This document shows, piece after piece, positions 1-8,356 of a stretch of DNA of 57,723 nt. The notes below the pieces were generated by a model, which was not told the origin of the DNA, ran no database searches, and saw nothing but the letters and a program-made list of their open reading frames with translations. Source of the DNA: Nitriliruptor sp040882055 (GTDB lineage Bacteria > Actinomycetota > Nitriliruptoria > Nitriliruptorales > Nitriliruptoraceae); contig JBBECA010000093.1 in NCBI GenBank assembly GCA_040882055.1, forward strand, positions 1-57,723, in the 5' to 3' direction. Numbering within the stretch: the first letter of the stretch is position 1; every line of letters starts with the position of its first letter. Both the position numbers and the translations under genes were made by a program.

Positions 1-7
1 GGGGGCG

Positions 8-30
8 CCCCCCCCCCCCCCCCCCCCCCC
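8..30. repeat. Poly-C homopolymer at contig edge
   Basis: A run of 23 consecutive C follows a short G run at the extreme left edge. Its position suggests an assembly or sequencing edge artefact rather than a functional element. The gene that normally precedes pth (rplY/ctc) is not visible. Confidence 0.6.
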
Positions 31-57
31 ACGGCGCGCCGAGCCGCGGAGGACGCC

Positions 58-645
58 GTGCCCCTCGACCGATGGTTGGTCGTCGGTCTCGGCAACCCGG
101 GGCGTGAGTACGAGGCCACCCGCCACAACGTCGGCGCCGACGCGATCCGTGTGCTGGCGGCCCGCGAACACACCGACCTCGGCCGGAACAAGCGGGTCCG
201 GTGCGAGATCGCCGAGGTGCGGTCGCTCGGCACGACCGGCACGCCGGTCGTCCTCGGCGTGCCGACCACCTACATGAACCTCTCCGGTGATCCGGTCCAG
301 TCGGCGGCGGCGTGGTTCAAGGTCCCGCCCGAGCGCACGATCGTGATCCACGACGATCTCGACGTCCCCGTCGGGGCGCTCAAGCTCAAGCGCGGCGGCG
401 GCCACGCCGGTCACAACGGGTTGCGCGACATCGATCGGGCCCTCGGCACCCGCGACTACGTGCGGGTCCGCATCGGGGTCGGGCGACCACCTGGCAGGAT
501 GCCCGGGAAGGACTACGTGCTGCGCCGTCCGGCAGCGGCGGAGCGTGAACAGCTCGACGTGGTGCTCGAGGAGGCCGCGGACGCCGTCACCCAGATCGTC
601 GGCGAGGGCCTCGAACCGGCCCAGAACCGCTACCACACCCGCTGA
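58..645 (+). CDS. pth: Peptidyl-tRNA hydrolase
   Basis: This 195-residue cytosolic enzyme cleaves the ester bond of peptidyl-tRNAs released by stalled ribosomes and recycles the tRNA. The N-terminal VVGLGNPG motif carries the conserved Asn (N13), His23 lies in ATRHNVG, and Asp99 lies in the HDDLDVP segment; these match the Asn/His/Asp catalytic set of the family. The length is normal. A GTG start preceded by GGAGGA fits the domain start exactly. The DUF4191 gene follows after 19 bases, so the two are probably co-transcribed. Identification is secure. Confidence 0.97.
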   Translation: MPLDRWLVVGLGNPGREYEATRHNVGADAIRVLAAREHTDLGRNKRVRCEIAEVRSLGTTGTPVVLGVPTTYMNLSGDPVQSAAAWFKVPPERTIVIHDDLDVPVGALKLKRGGGHAGHNGLRDIDRALGTRDYVRVRIGVGRPPGRMPGKDYVLRRPAAAEREQLDVVLEEAADAVTQIVGEGLEPAQNRYHTR

Positions 646-664
646 GGCGGGTAGGAGGCGCACC

Positions 665-1315
665 GTGAGGCAACGCATCCGGCAGCTCGTCGACGCGTGG
701 GGGCAGCTGCGCGAGTTCGACCCCAAGGCGCTGCCGTTCACCCTGCTCGGCGCGCTCATCGGTGCGCTCGTCGGTGCGGGCCTCGGGCTCCTGATCCACT
801 GGATCGCCGCGATCGTGTTCGGGATCCTGTTCGCCATCGCCGGCGGTCTGCTGGTCTTCAGCCGCCGGGTCCAGAAGGCGCAGTTCGCGGCCATCGAGGG
901 TCAACCCGGTGCCGCGGCGGCCGTCCTGAACGTCATGCGTGGTCAGTGGTTCGTCACGCCGGCCGTCGCGTTCTCCGCCAAGCAGGACCTCGTGCACCGC
1001 GTGGTGGGTCGTCCGGGGGTCATCCTCGTCGGTGAGGGCGCGCCGCAGCGCACCAAGGCGCTGCTCGCCAAGGAGAAGAAGCGGCTCTCGCGGGTCGCCG
1101 GCGACGCCCCGGTGTACAGCGTGCTCGTGGGCGACGGCGAGGGTCAGGTGCCGATCAACAAGCTCCAGGTGCACCTGACCAAGCTCCCGCGGGAGCTCGG
1201 CAAGAACGACGTCCCGAAGCTCGAACGGCGGCTCAAGCCGCTCGACAAGGGGCTGCCGATGCCGAAGGGCATCGACCCGAACCAGGCGAACCGGCCGCGA
1301 CCGAAGCCCCGCTAG
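665..1315 (+). CDS. DUF4191 family membrane protein
   Basis: The protein has 216 residues. A short basic/acidic N-terminus is followed by two adjacent hydrophobic segments (about residues 22-65), then a basic cytoplasmic part rich in Lys/Arg. Overall it resembles the actinobacterial DUF4191 family, which has no established function. The GTG start at 665 follows GTAGGAGGC, a good ribosome-binding site; upstream reading in this frame only repeats pth sequence. It ends convergently with the metal-transport gene on the other strand. In other actinobacteria the family is often near lipoate genes (from memory); none are present here. Confidence 0.75.
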   Translation: MRQRIRQLVDAWGQLREFDPKALPFTLLGALIGALVGAGLGLLIHWIAAIVFGILFAIAGGLLVFSRRVQKAQFAAIEGQPGAAAAVLNVMRGQWFVTPAVAFSAKQDLVHRVVGRPGVILVGEGAPQRTKALLAKEKKRLSRVAGDAPVYSVLVGDGEGQVPINKLQVHLTKLPRELGKNDVPKLERRLKPLDKGLPMPKGIDPNQANRPRPKPR

Positions 1316-1358
1316 GCCGTCTCGAGGCTCGCGGGCGGTCGGTGTGACGTTCCAGGGG

Positions 1359-1997
1359 TCAGGCGCAGCAGGTGTCTTCGAGGCTGTCGGCTCGCCAGGT
1401 CCGGATGGTCTCGAGCGTCGCGAACCCTGCGAGCGCGAGGGCTGCGATGGGGTCTGCCCACCACCAGCCGAGCAGGGCGTTGAGCCCGAGGCCGACCAGG
1501 ACGACCGCGGAGAGCCAGGCGCACAGTTCGGTCTGACGGGACTCGGACACGACCGCCTGCGATCCCAGGACCGGCCCGAGCCGCTTCTTGGCTCGGGCGA
1601 GCACGGGCATGACGATGACCGAGACGGCTGCGAGCACGATCCCAGGAACGCTGACGTCGGGGACACGCTGCTCGATCAGCTGCGCTATCGCCTCGTAGCC
1701 GACGTACACGGCCAGGATCGCGAAGCATCCGGCGATCCACCGCGTGGCACGCCGGTCGTAGCCGGACATGCAGCCACCGCGGCGCTCCTGTGCGAGCCGC
1801 CAGACGAGCACGATCGAGGTCGAGACCTCGACGCCGGAGTCGAGTCCGAACGCGATGAGGCTGATCGAGCCGGCGACGATCCCCGCGCCGATGGCCACGG
1901 CGCCTTCGATGATGTTCCAGCCGATGGTCAGGTCGTTGTAGAGTCGGACCCGCCGGACCGCTTCAGCACGGTCGATCGTCGGCGCTCGCGCGCTCAT
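1359..1997 (-). CDS. Cation diffusion facilitator-like metal exporter
   Basis: A 212-residue membrane protein with about five or six hydrophobic helices. It resembles the short CDF-type cation transporters found next to ArsR regulators in actinobacteria. The classical HxxxD metal sites are replaced: helix 2 has GLDSGVE, helix 5 has ESRQTELC, and the C-terminus ends DTCCA. This suggests a soft-metal (Cd, Pb or Zn) ligand set, which is inference. The ATG start overlaps the regulator stop codon (ATGA), so the pair is a translationally coupled operon. Substrate is predicted from the CmtR-like partner only. Probable role: metal efflux across the cytoplasmic membrane. Confidence 0.8.
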   Translation of the reverse strand: MSARAPTIDRAEAVRRVRLYNDLTIGWNIIEGAVAIGAGIVAGSISLIAFGLDSGVEVSTSIVLVWRLAQERRGGCMSGYDRRATRWIAGCFAILAVYVGYEAIAQLIEQRVPDVSVPGIVLAAVSVIVMPVLARAKKRLGPVLGSQAVVSESRQTELCAWLSAVVLVGLGLNALLGWWWADPIAALALAGFATLETIRTWRADSLEDTCCA

Positions 1998-2326
1998 GTC
2001 CGCTCCTCGGGCTGGTGGGCGTGCTGCGGGTCGACCGCGATCGTGAGTTCGACCAGGTCCCGCAGGGCCGTTGCGAGCCTGGCGTCCACGAGCTCGTAGC
2101 GCATCCGCCGCCCCTCGGGTGATGCGATGACGAGACCACAGCCCCGCAGACACGCGAGGTGGTTGGAGATGTTCTGCCGTGACTCGTCGAGCTCGACGGC
2201 GAGCTCAGCCGGGTAACCCGGGCCGCGAGCGAGCGCGACGAGCAGGCGTCGCCTCGTGTGGTCGGACAAGGCGGAGCCGAGGCGGCTCAGCCCGTCGAGG
2301 TCGATGGTGCGGTCCGATCCGTCCAT
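1994..2326 (-). CDS. ArsR/SmtB metalloregulator, CmtR-like
   Basis: A 110-residue winged-helix repressor. The recognition region reads ESRQNISNHLACLRGCGLV, with Cys59 and Cys63 at the positions of the two helix-4 cysteines of mycobacterial CmtR, a Cd/Pb sensor (family knowledge). CmtR's third, C-terminal Cys is absent; the tail instead carries His residues (PQHAHQ). It lies directly upstream of and overlaps the CDF exporter, so it most likely represses its own operon until metal binds. The ATG is only one base from the scaffold gap, so promoter and operator are not visible. Confidence 0.9.
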   Translation of the reverse strand: MDGSDRTIDLDGLSRLGSALSDHTRRRLLVALARGPGYPAELAVELDESRQNISNHLACLRGCGLVIASPEGRRMRYELVDARLATALRDLVELTIAVDPQHAHQPEERT

Positions 2327-2327
2327 C

Positions 2328-2427
2328 NNNNNNNNNNNNNNNNNNNNNNNNNNNNNNNNNNNNNNNNNNNNNNNNNNNNNNNNNNNNNNNNNNNNNNNNN
2401 NNNNNNNNNNNNNNNNNNNNNNNNNNN
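2328..2427. other. Scaffold gap (100 N)
   Basis: Exactly 100 unknown bases, the usual placeholder for a gap of unknown length. It removes the regulator promoter and the first codons and promoter of mfd. Translations running across it are not meaningful. Confidence 0.99.
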
Positions 2428-5400
2428 CCGCTCGCGGCCGTCCTCCGGCGCGGGCGGGCGGACTGGGACGAGCTGCTCGCCGAGCGTGAGATCGTCGCAC
2501 CACCCTCGTTGCGGCCCTACCTGCTGAGCCTGCTGGTCGACCGCGTCGCGCCGCTGCTCGTCCTCGTCCCGCGCTCGTCGGACGCCGACGCGGTGGCCGA
2601 TGGGCTGGCGGCCTACCTCGGGGAGGACCGCGTCGCGGTCTTCCCCGCCTGGGAGACGCTCCCGCACGAGCGCCTGTCGCCGCAGCCGGCCACCGTCGGC
2701 CGGCGTCTGGCGGTGCTCGACCGGCTGACGCACCCCGAGGTGCACGACGACCCGCTGCTCGCCGTGGTGGCACCGGTCCGCGCCGCCCTCCAGCCGATGG
2801 ACCCGAACCTCGGTGCGCGGCGGCCGATGGTGCTCGACAGCACGTGGCAGGGCTTCGACGAGCTCATCGAGGGGCTCGCCGGGCTCGGCTACAGCCGCGT
2901 GCCCCAGGTCGAGAACCGCGGGGAGTTCGCCGTCCGTGGCGGCATCGTCGACGTGTTCCCGACCGCCGAGGACCAGGCCGTCCGCGCCGAGTTCTGGGGC
3001 GACGACATCGAGTCGCTGCGCTGCTTCTCGGTGGGGGACCAGCGCTCGACCGGTGCCGTCGACCGCGTGGTCTGTGACCCCGCCCGCGAGGTCGTGATCG
3101 ACGCCGAGCTGCAGACGGACGCACGGCAGGCCCTGCGCCGGTGGCCCCAGCTGACCGAGCAGCTCGACGCCCTCGCGGAGGGGCGCACCTTCGAGGGCAT
3201 CGAATCGCTGGTCACCCTGTTGCGTCCGACCACCAAGCTGCTGCCCGAGTTCCTACCCGCCGGCGCGGGCGTCGCGCTCGTCGACCCGATCCTGCTCGAG
3301 GAGCGCGCCGGCAAGCTGCGCGAGGAAGCCGAGGTGCTGCTCGAGACCTCCTGGCAGCGACTCGCCGGGGCGGACGAGGACGGTCCGGGTGCGTTCGGCA
3401 GCGTCGAGGGTCGGGAACGGTCCGGCTTCGCGGCACCAGGTGAGCTGCTCGACCTCGCTCCGGACGAGGTGTGGCGCCTCGCTCCCTTCGGCGCTGCGGA
3501 AGCGGTGCGGGTGTCGGCGAGCCCGTGGGAGTCGTTCCGCGGGGACGTCGACGCGCTCGCCGAGCGCATCCGAGGGCTCCTCCGCGAGGGCCTCAGGGTC
3601 GTGGTCTCCGCCGACGGGCACGGACCCGCCAAGCGGCTCGCGGACGTCTTCGGTGAGCACGGCATACCGACCACCTTCGCCGAGGCCGTCGACCCCGATG
3701 GCGTCGGTGCGCGCGTCGAGGTGGTGCCCTCGAGCCTCCGGCAGGGGTTCCGCGCCGAGGAGCTCGACCTCGCCGTCCTCGGGGCGTGGGACGTGTTCGG
3801 ACCGCGGCGGCGGCGGTCGAACAAGCGGGTCGGCAACCGCACCACGGCCGCCGACGCCGTGCTGCAGCTCGAGATCGGTGACCCGGTGGTCCACCGCACC
3901 CACGGGGTCGGCACCTACCGCGGGATGATCACTCGCGAGTTCCCCGGCGAGAAGGGCCGCACCGCCCACCGTGATTACGTGGTGCTCGAGTACGCGGGTG
4001 AGGACGCCCTCTACGTGCCCTCGGACCAGGTCGACGCGATCAGCCGCTACCAGGGCGGCGAGAAGCCGAGCGTGATGAGCCTCGGCGGTTCGCAGTGGGA
4101 GAAGGCCAAGTCCCGCGTCCGCAAGGCCGTCCGGGACATCGCCGCCGAGCTGATCCGCCTCTACGCCGCGCGCATGCACTCCCCGGGGCACGCCTTCGCG
4201 GCCGACGGCGCTCTGCAGGCCGAGCTCGAGGACGCGTTCGCGCACGTCGAGACCCAGGACCAGCTGACGGTCGCCGACGAGATCAAGCGCGACATGGAGG
4301 CGCCGCTGCCGATGGACCGGCTGCTGGCCGGCGACGTCGGGTTCGGGAAGACGGAGGTCGCGGTGCGGGCGGCCGCGAAGGCGGTCTTCGACGGCAAGCA
4401 GGTCGCCGTGCTCGTACCCACCACGATCCTCGCCCAGCAGCACCACGAGACCTTCCGTGAGCGCTTCGCCGGGTTCCCGGTCAACGTCGCCGTGGTCAGC
4501 CGGTTCGTCACCGACAAGGACAAGCGCGCCGCGTTCGACGGGATGGCGGCCGGGACCCTCGACATCGTCATCGGCACCCACTCGCTGCTGTCGAAGGACG
4601 CGGCGTGGAAGGACCTCGGCCTCGTGATCGTCGACGAGGAGCAGCGGTTCGGGGTGCAGCAGAAGGAGAAGCTCAAGCAGCTGCGCACCTCGGTGGACGT
4701 CCTCGCGATGTCCGCGACGCCGATCCCGCGCACCCTCGAGATGGCGGTGTCAGGCATCCGCGACCTCAGCGTGATCGAGACCGCACCGGAGGATCGCCAG
4801 CCGGTCCTCACGGTGGTGCAGCAGTACGACGAGGCGCAGATCGCGCTGGCGATCCGGCGCGAGCTGCTCCGCGACGGCCAGGTCTTCTACCTGCACAACA
4901 AGGTCGAGACCATCCACGCGGCGGCCGCCAAGCTGCAGGAGCTCGTGCCGGACGTCCGGGTCGAGGTCGCACACGGGCAGATGGACGAGAAGCAGCTCGA
5001 GCGCGTGATGGTGCGGTTCTGGGAGCGCGAGTTCGACGTGCTCGTGGCGACCACCATCATCGAGGCCGGGCTCGACATCCCGAACGCCAACACCCTGATC
5101 ATCGAGCGCGCCGACGTGCTCGGCCTGTCCCAGCTCCACCAGCTGCGCGGCCGTGTCGGTCGCTCGTCCGAGCGTGGCTACGCCTACTTCCTCTTCCCCG
5201 AGGGTCGGTCGATCACCGAACCCGCCTACGAGCGGCTCAAGACCATCGCCGAGCACACCCGTCTCGGCAGCGGCCTGGCCATCGCCATGCGGGACCTCGA
5301 GATCCGCGGCGCCGGCAACGTCATCGGGGCCGAACAGTCGGGGCAGGTCGCCGCCGTCGGGTTCGACATGTACTCCCAGCTGCTCAAGGAGGAGGTCGCT

Positions 5401-5886
5401 GACCTCACCGGGGAGCCGATCGAGGTCGAGGTCGACATCAAGCTCGAGATCCCCGTGGACGCCCACCTCCCGCACGACTACGTCGAGGACGCCACGCAGC
5501 GGCTCGAGCTCTACCGGCGCATCTCCGCCGTCCGCGACGCAGCCGGCGTCAAGGACGTCCGTGCCGAGCTGCTCGACCGCTTCGGGACCCCGCCCGAACC
5601 GGCTGAACGCCTCCTGACCCTGACGGCGTTGAAGGCGGCCCTGCGACGTTGGGGGGTGACCGAGGTCGTGGTGACCCCGGGCGCGGTCCGGCCGCCGGAG
5701 CTGCGCGTCGCGCCGGTCTCGCTGTCCTCGTCGCAGGAGGTGCGGCTCGACCGTCTGCACCCGCGCCACCGCTACAACGCCGAGCGCGGGACCCTGCTGA
5801 TCCCCGTCCCGCGGCCGAAGCCGGACGACCTGGTCGCCTGGGTGGCGGGCACGCTCCGCGACGTGTTCGTGGCGCCGAAGCGTTAG
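2428..5886 (+). CDS. mfd: Transcription-repair coupling factor Mfd (5' end in gap)
   Basis: 1152 residues are visible; only the N-terminal few to few dozen codons are lost in the gap. Mfd displaces RNA polymerase stalled at DNA lesions and recruits UvrA. Order along the protein: a UvrB-like N-terminal module (FAVRGGIVDVFP), a CarD-like RNA-polymerase interaction domain (about 480-545, VVHRTHGVGTYRG), a superfamily-2 helicase motor with Walker A GDVGFGKTEVA (about 635) and DEEQ (about 735), a RecG-like TRG motif (MSATPIPRTLEMAVSGIRDL) and a C-terminal regulatory domain. Its stop codon overlaps the stop of the convergent MFS gene by four bases. Confidence 0.97.
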   Translation, partial: PLAAVLRRGRADWDELLAEREIVAPPSLRPYLLSLLVDRVAPLLVLVPRSSDADAVADGLAAYLGEDRVAVFPAWETLPHERLSPQPATVGRRLAVLDRLTHPEVHDDPLLAVVAPVRAALQPMDPNLGARRPMVLDSTWQGFDELIEGLAGLGYSRVPQVENRGEFAVRGGIVDVFPTAEDQAVRAEFWGDDIESLRCFSVGDQRSTGAVDRVVCDPAREVVIDAELQTDARQALRRWPQLTEQLDALAEGRTFEGIESLVTLLRPTTKLLPEFLPAGAGVALVDPILLEERAGKLREEAEVLLETSWQRLAGADEDGPGAFGSVEGRERSGFAAPGELLDLAPDEVWRLAPFGAAEAVRVSASPWESFRGDVDALAERIRGLLREGLRVVVSADGHGPAKRLADVFGEHGIPTTFAEAVDPDGVGARVEVVPSSLRQGFRAEELDLAVLGAWDVFGPRRRRSNKRVGNRTTAADAVLQLEIGDPVVHRTHGVGTYRGMITREFPGEKGRTAHRDYVVLEYAGEDALYVPSDQVDAISRYQGGEKPSVMSLGGSQWEKAKSRVRKAVRDIAAELIRLYAARMHSPGHAFAADGALQAELEDAFAHVETQDQLTVADEIKRDMEAPLPMDRLLAGDVGFGKTEVAVRAAAKAVFDGKQVAVLVPTTILAQQHHETFRERFAGFPVNVAVVSRFVTDKDKRAAFDGMAAGTLDIVIGTHSLLSKDAAWKDLGLVIVDEEQRFGVQQKEKLKQLRTSVDVLAMSATPIPRTLEMAVSGIRDLSVIETAPEDRQPVLTVVQQYDEAQIALAIRRELLRDGQVFYLHNKVETIHAAAAKLQELVPDVRVEVAHGQMDEKQLERVMVRFWEREFDVLVATTIIEAGLDIPNANTLIIERADVLGLSQLHQLRGRVGRSSERGYAYFLFPEGRSITEPAYERLKTIAEHTRLGSGLAIAMRDLEIRGAGNVIGAEQSGQVAAVGFDMYSQLLKEEVADLTGEPIEVEVDIKLEIPVDAHLPHDYVEDATQRLELYRRISAVRDAAGVKDVRAELLDRFGTPPEPAERLLTLTALKAALRRWGVTEVVVTPGAVRPPELRVAPVSLSSSQEVRLDRLHPRHRYNAERGTLLIPVPRPKPDDLVAWVAGTLRDVFVAPKR

Positions 5887-7160
5887 ATCGGGCCGATCGG
5901 TGCGGCGTCGGCCTCGACCTCGTCGAGCTCGTGGCCCCTGGTCTCCGGCAGGAACACGAACCCGATGGCGACGACGGCCACGACGATGCCGATGGTGCGG
6001 GATGCGTTCGCGAACGAGCCCGTGGCGTCGGCGAGCACGCCGAAGGTCAGCAAGCCCACGACCGAGCCGAGCACGCCGGCCAGCGTGATCCACCCCGCGA
6101 CGGTCGCCCGCACCCGGGTCGGGACGAGCTCCGCGGCCAACGCGCCCGTCGGTGGTGCGAACCCCGTCGAGACGGTGATGGCCGCCAGGTAGCCGATCGC
6201 GAGGTCGCGGGAGGTCCCGGCGTAGGCGTAGGCGACCGCCGCGCCCGTCAGGAGCATCATCAGCCCCGAGGTCGCGCGACGACCGAACCGGTCCGCGCCC
6301 GCGCGTCCGATGAGCAGCCCGACCAAGCCCGCCGGTCCGGCGCCGAGCACCAGCAGCGAGATGAACCCCGCCGAGGCGCCGAGGACGTCCTCGCCGTAGA
6401 CGAACAGGTAGGTGAACCCCGGACCCGTCGCGAGCGCGATCGAGCCGGTCAGGACCGCCAGGATCAACACCGGACGTCGATGCTGCCGTGGGATCCAGCC
6501 GGGGAACCCCTCCGCGTGGGCGGCGGAACGGCTGGCGATGCGTGGCTCGCGGACCTTGCGCGCCAAGAGCGGCAGGAGCAACAGCGGGACCAGGGCGAAC
6601 GCGGTCACGACCCGGAAGGAGGCCTCCCCGGGCAGGGCGCTACGCGCCAGGGACACCACACCGGCACCGAGCCCGTAGGCGGCGGTCACCAGGGCGATCG
6701 CCGCCGAGCGGTCGCGCGTGCTGGCCTCCTCGGCGGCGACGACCCCGGCGATGCCGTTGACGGCGCTGAGCATCGGGCGTGCCAGCGCGACGAGCGCCAC
6801 GTAGAACCAGAAGCCGGGGGCCAACGCCGCGAGGGTGGTCAACGTGAGACCGACCGTGGCCAGCGTGAGCAGGACCCGACGACGGCCGAACCGGTCGGCC
6901 AACGCGCTCGCGGGCAGCGAGGCCAGTGACGTCAACCGGACGAGCGCGAGCGCGACGCCGATCGTCGTCGTCGGCAGCCCGATCTGGGCGGTCAGGTCGG
7001 CCCCGTCGCCGGGGGTGCCGAACGTCGACGCGACGTCGCCGATCACGGCGGTGACCGAGAACTGGGCGATGCCCGAGCCGATGGAGAGCGCGGCGACCGT
7101 GAGCACGGGCGCGGTCAGCCAGACCGGGCGTCCGCCTCCGGGAGGCGCGTCGGTGGGCAC
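5883..7160 (-). CDS. Major facilitator superfamily transporter
   Basis: A 425-residue protein with about 12 hydrophobic segments in two six-helix halves separated by a charged loop near the middle (ARKVREPRIASRS). The MFS loop motif between helices 2 and 3 is present as ADRFGRRR and repeats in the second half as ADRFGRRA. The GTG start at 7160 has GAGG about six bases upstream. It converges on mfd with a four-base overlap of the stop codons, so it is a separate unit. Substrate cannot be inferred; the family ranges from drug efflux to sugar uptake. Confidence 0.85.
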   Translation of the reverse strand: MPTDAPPGGGRPVWLTAPVLTVAALSIGSGIAQFSVTAVIGDVASTFGTPGDGADLTAQIGLPTTTIGVALALVRLTSLASLPASALADRFGRRRVLLTLATVGLTLTTLAALAPGFWFYVALVALARPMLSAVNGIAGVVAAEEASTRDRSAAIALVTAAYGLGAGVVSLARSALPGEASFRVVTAFALVPLLLLPLLARKVREPRIASRSAAHAEGFPGWIPRQHRRPVLILAVLTGSIALATGPGFTYLFVYGEDVLGASAGFISLLVLGAGPAGLVGLLIGRAGADRFGRRATSGLMMLLTGAAVAYAYAGTSRDLAIGYLAAITVSTGFAPPTGALAAELVPTRVRATVAGWITLAGVLGSVVGLLTFGVLADATGSFANASRTIGIVVAVVAIGFVFLPETRGHELDEVEADAAPIGPI

Positions 7161-7305
7161 GGCGACCTCGGCGGTCTCGGGCCGGCGGTCGCCGGCGTGA
7201 CGGCGCGCGGACCGTACCGCGCGAGGAACGGCGTCCCGCGGTGTGCGGGTGCGCGCACGGTTGCGTCGGTCGCACGGATGTCGGTCGCGCCGCCGCCACG
7301 TGGGG

Positions 7306-7311
7306 TAGCGT
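7306..7311 (+). promoter_or_regulatory. Probable -10 element of the cbiM operon
   Basis: TAGCGT fits the actinobacterial TANNNT consensus and lies 47 bases before the cbiM ATG. No good -35 is seen at 17-18 bases. The palindrome at 7318-7334 covers the expected transcription start. Confidence 0.5.
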
Positions 7312-7317
7312 CATCTA

Positions 7318-7334
7318 CTGCGAACGTTTCGCAG
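7318..7334. promoter_or_regulatory. Perfect palindrome, candidate operator of the Co/Ni transporter
   Basis: CTGCGAACGTTTCGCAG has two perfect 7-base arms around CGT. It lies about seven bases downstream of TAGCGT and 23 bases before the cbiM start, where a bound repressor would block initiation. The regulator is unknown; a nickel or cobalt sensor is an inference from the gene it precedes. Confidence 0.55.
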
Positions 7335-7357
7335 CAAGGTCTCGAGCGAGGGATGGC

Positions 7358-8356
7358 ATGCACGCACCGGACGGCTTCCTCACCGCTGGCACGGCCCTCG
7401 CGACGGGGGTGATCGCGACCGGCGGTGTCGCCGTCGCGCTCAGACGGTCGGGTGAGGAACTGTCCGACAAGCAGGTCCCACTCGCCGGTCTGGCCGCCGC
7501 GTTCGTCTTCGCCGGGCAGATGGTGAACTTCCCCGTCGCGGCCGGCACCACGGGCCACCTGCTCGGCGGCGCCTTGGCCGCGGTCCTGCTCGGACCCTCC
7601 GTCGGTGCCTTGGTGGTCACCGTCGTGGTGGTCGTGCAGGCCTTGGTGTTCGCCGACGGCGGACTCACCGCGCTCGGCTACAACACCCTGAACATGGCCC
7701 TCGTCACCGCGTTCGGGGGGTGGGCGGTCTTCCGCCTCGGGCGACGGCTGCTGCCCGCGACCCGGACCGGCGTCGTGATCGCGGCAGCGGTGGCCGCCTT
7801 CGCCTCCGTCGTCCTCTCCGCCGTGGCGTTCAGCATCGAGTGGTTGCTCGGTGCCTCCGCTGCGGTCCCGTTCGATCGCGTCTTCGGTGCGATGGTCGGG
7901 GTGCACGTGCTCATCGGCGTCGGTGAGGCGATCATCACCGGGCTGGTGGTGGGGTCGGTGCTCGCCACGCGTGCTGATCTCGTCCGTGGTGCCGCCGACC
8001 TCACGGTCACGGCACCCGGCACGCGGCGTGGCATCCGACCCGTCCTCGTCGTCGGCATCCTCGCCGCGCTCGTCGTCGCGGCCGGCGTCGCGCAGTTCGC
8101 CGTCAGCGATCCGGACGGGCTCGAGCGCGTGGCCGAGGACGAGGGGTTCGCCGGCGCCGCTGAGCCACACGCGTTCGAGAGCGCGCTGTTCGCCGACTAC
8201 GCCACCGCGGGCGTCGCGTCCGAGAGCGTCAGCCTCGCCATCGCCGGGATCAGCGGCACCCTCCTCACGCTCGTGGTCGGCTCGGGCATCCTCCTCGCCG
8301 TCCGACGGCGGCCCGAGCAGCCGGACGCCGACCGACGCACGACCTCGGTGGTCTAG
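7358..8356 (+). CDS. cbiM: Co/Ni ECF transporter substrate-binding protein, CbiM-PDGLE fusion
   Basis: A 332-residue membrane protein. The N-terminus MHAPDGFL has the essential His at position 2 that, in the CbiM/NikM family, coordinates the metal, which fixes the ATG at 7358. About seven hydrophobic helices follow. From about residue 225 a second part begins with a helix and carries SDPDGLERVAEDEGF (about residue 251), the PDGLE domain equivalent to CbiN/NikN, so the two small membrane subunits are fused. It imports Co2+ or Ni2+ with CbiQ and CbiO, encoded directly downstream with no gap. Co and Ni cannot be told apart from sequence. Confidence 0.93.
   Translation: MHAPDGFLTAGTALATGVIATGGVAVALRRSGEELSDKQVPLAGLAAAFVFAGQMVNFPVAAGTTGHLLGGALAAVLLGPSVGALVVTVVVVVQALVFADGGLTALGYNTLNMALVTAFGGWAVFRLGRRLLPATRTGVVIAAAVAAFASVVLSAVAFSIEWLLGASAAVPFDRVFGAMVGVHVLIGVGEAIITGLVVGSVLATRADLVRGAADLTVTAPGTRRGIRPVLVVGILAALVVAAGVAQFAVSDPDGLERVAEDEGFAGAAEPHAFESALFADYATAGVASESVSLAIAGISGTLLTLVVGSGILLAVRRRPEQPDADRRTTSVV

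Noticed and set aside
5649..6929. 426-codon frame on the plus strand across the MFS gene
   Set aside because: The minus-strand MFS protein is supported by repeated ADRFGRR motifs; the plus frame is a shadow.
7161..7357. Possible cobalamin riboswitch upstream of cbiM
   Set aside because: The 197-base gap also contains the divergent MFS start, and no B12-box-like sequence or typical stem set is visible. The palindrome is the better explanation.
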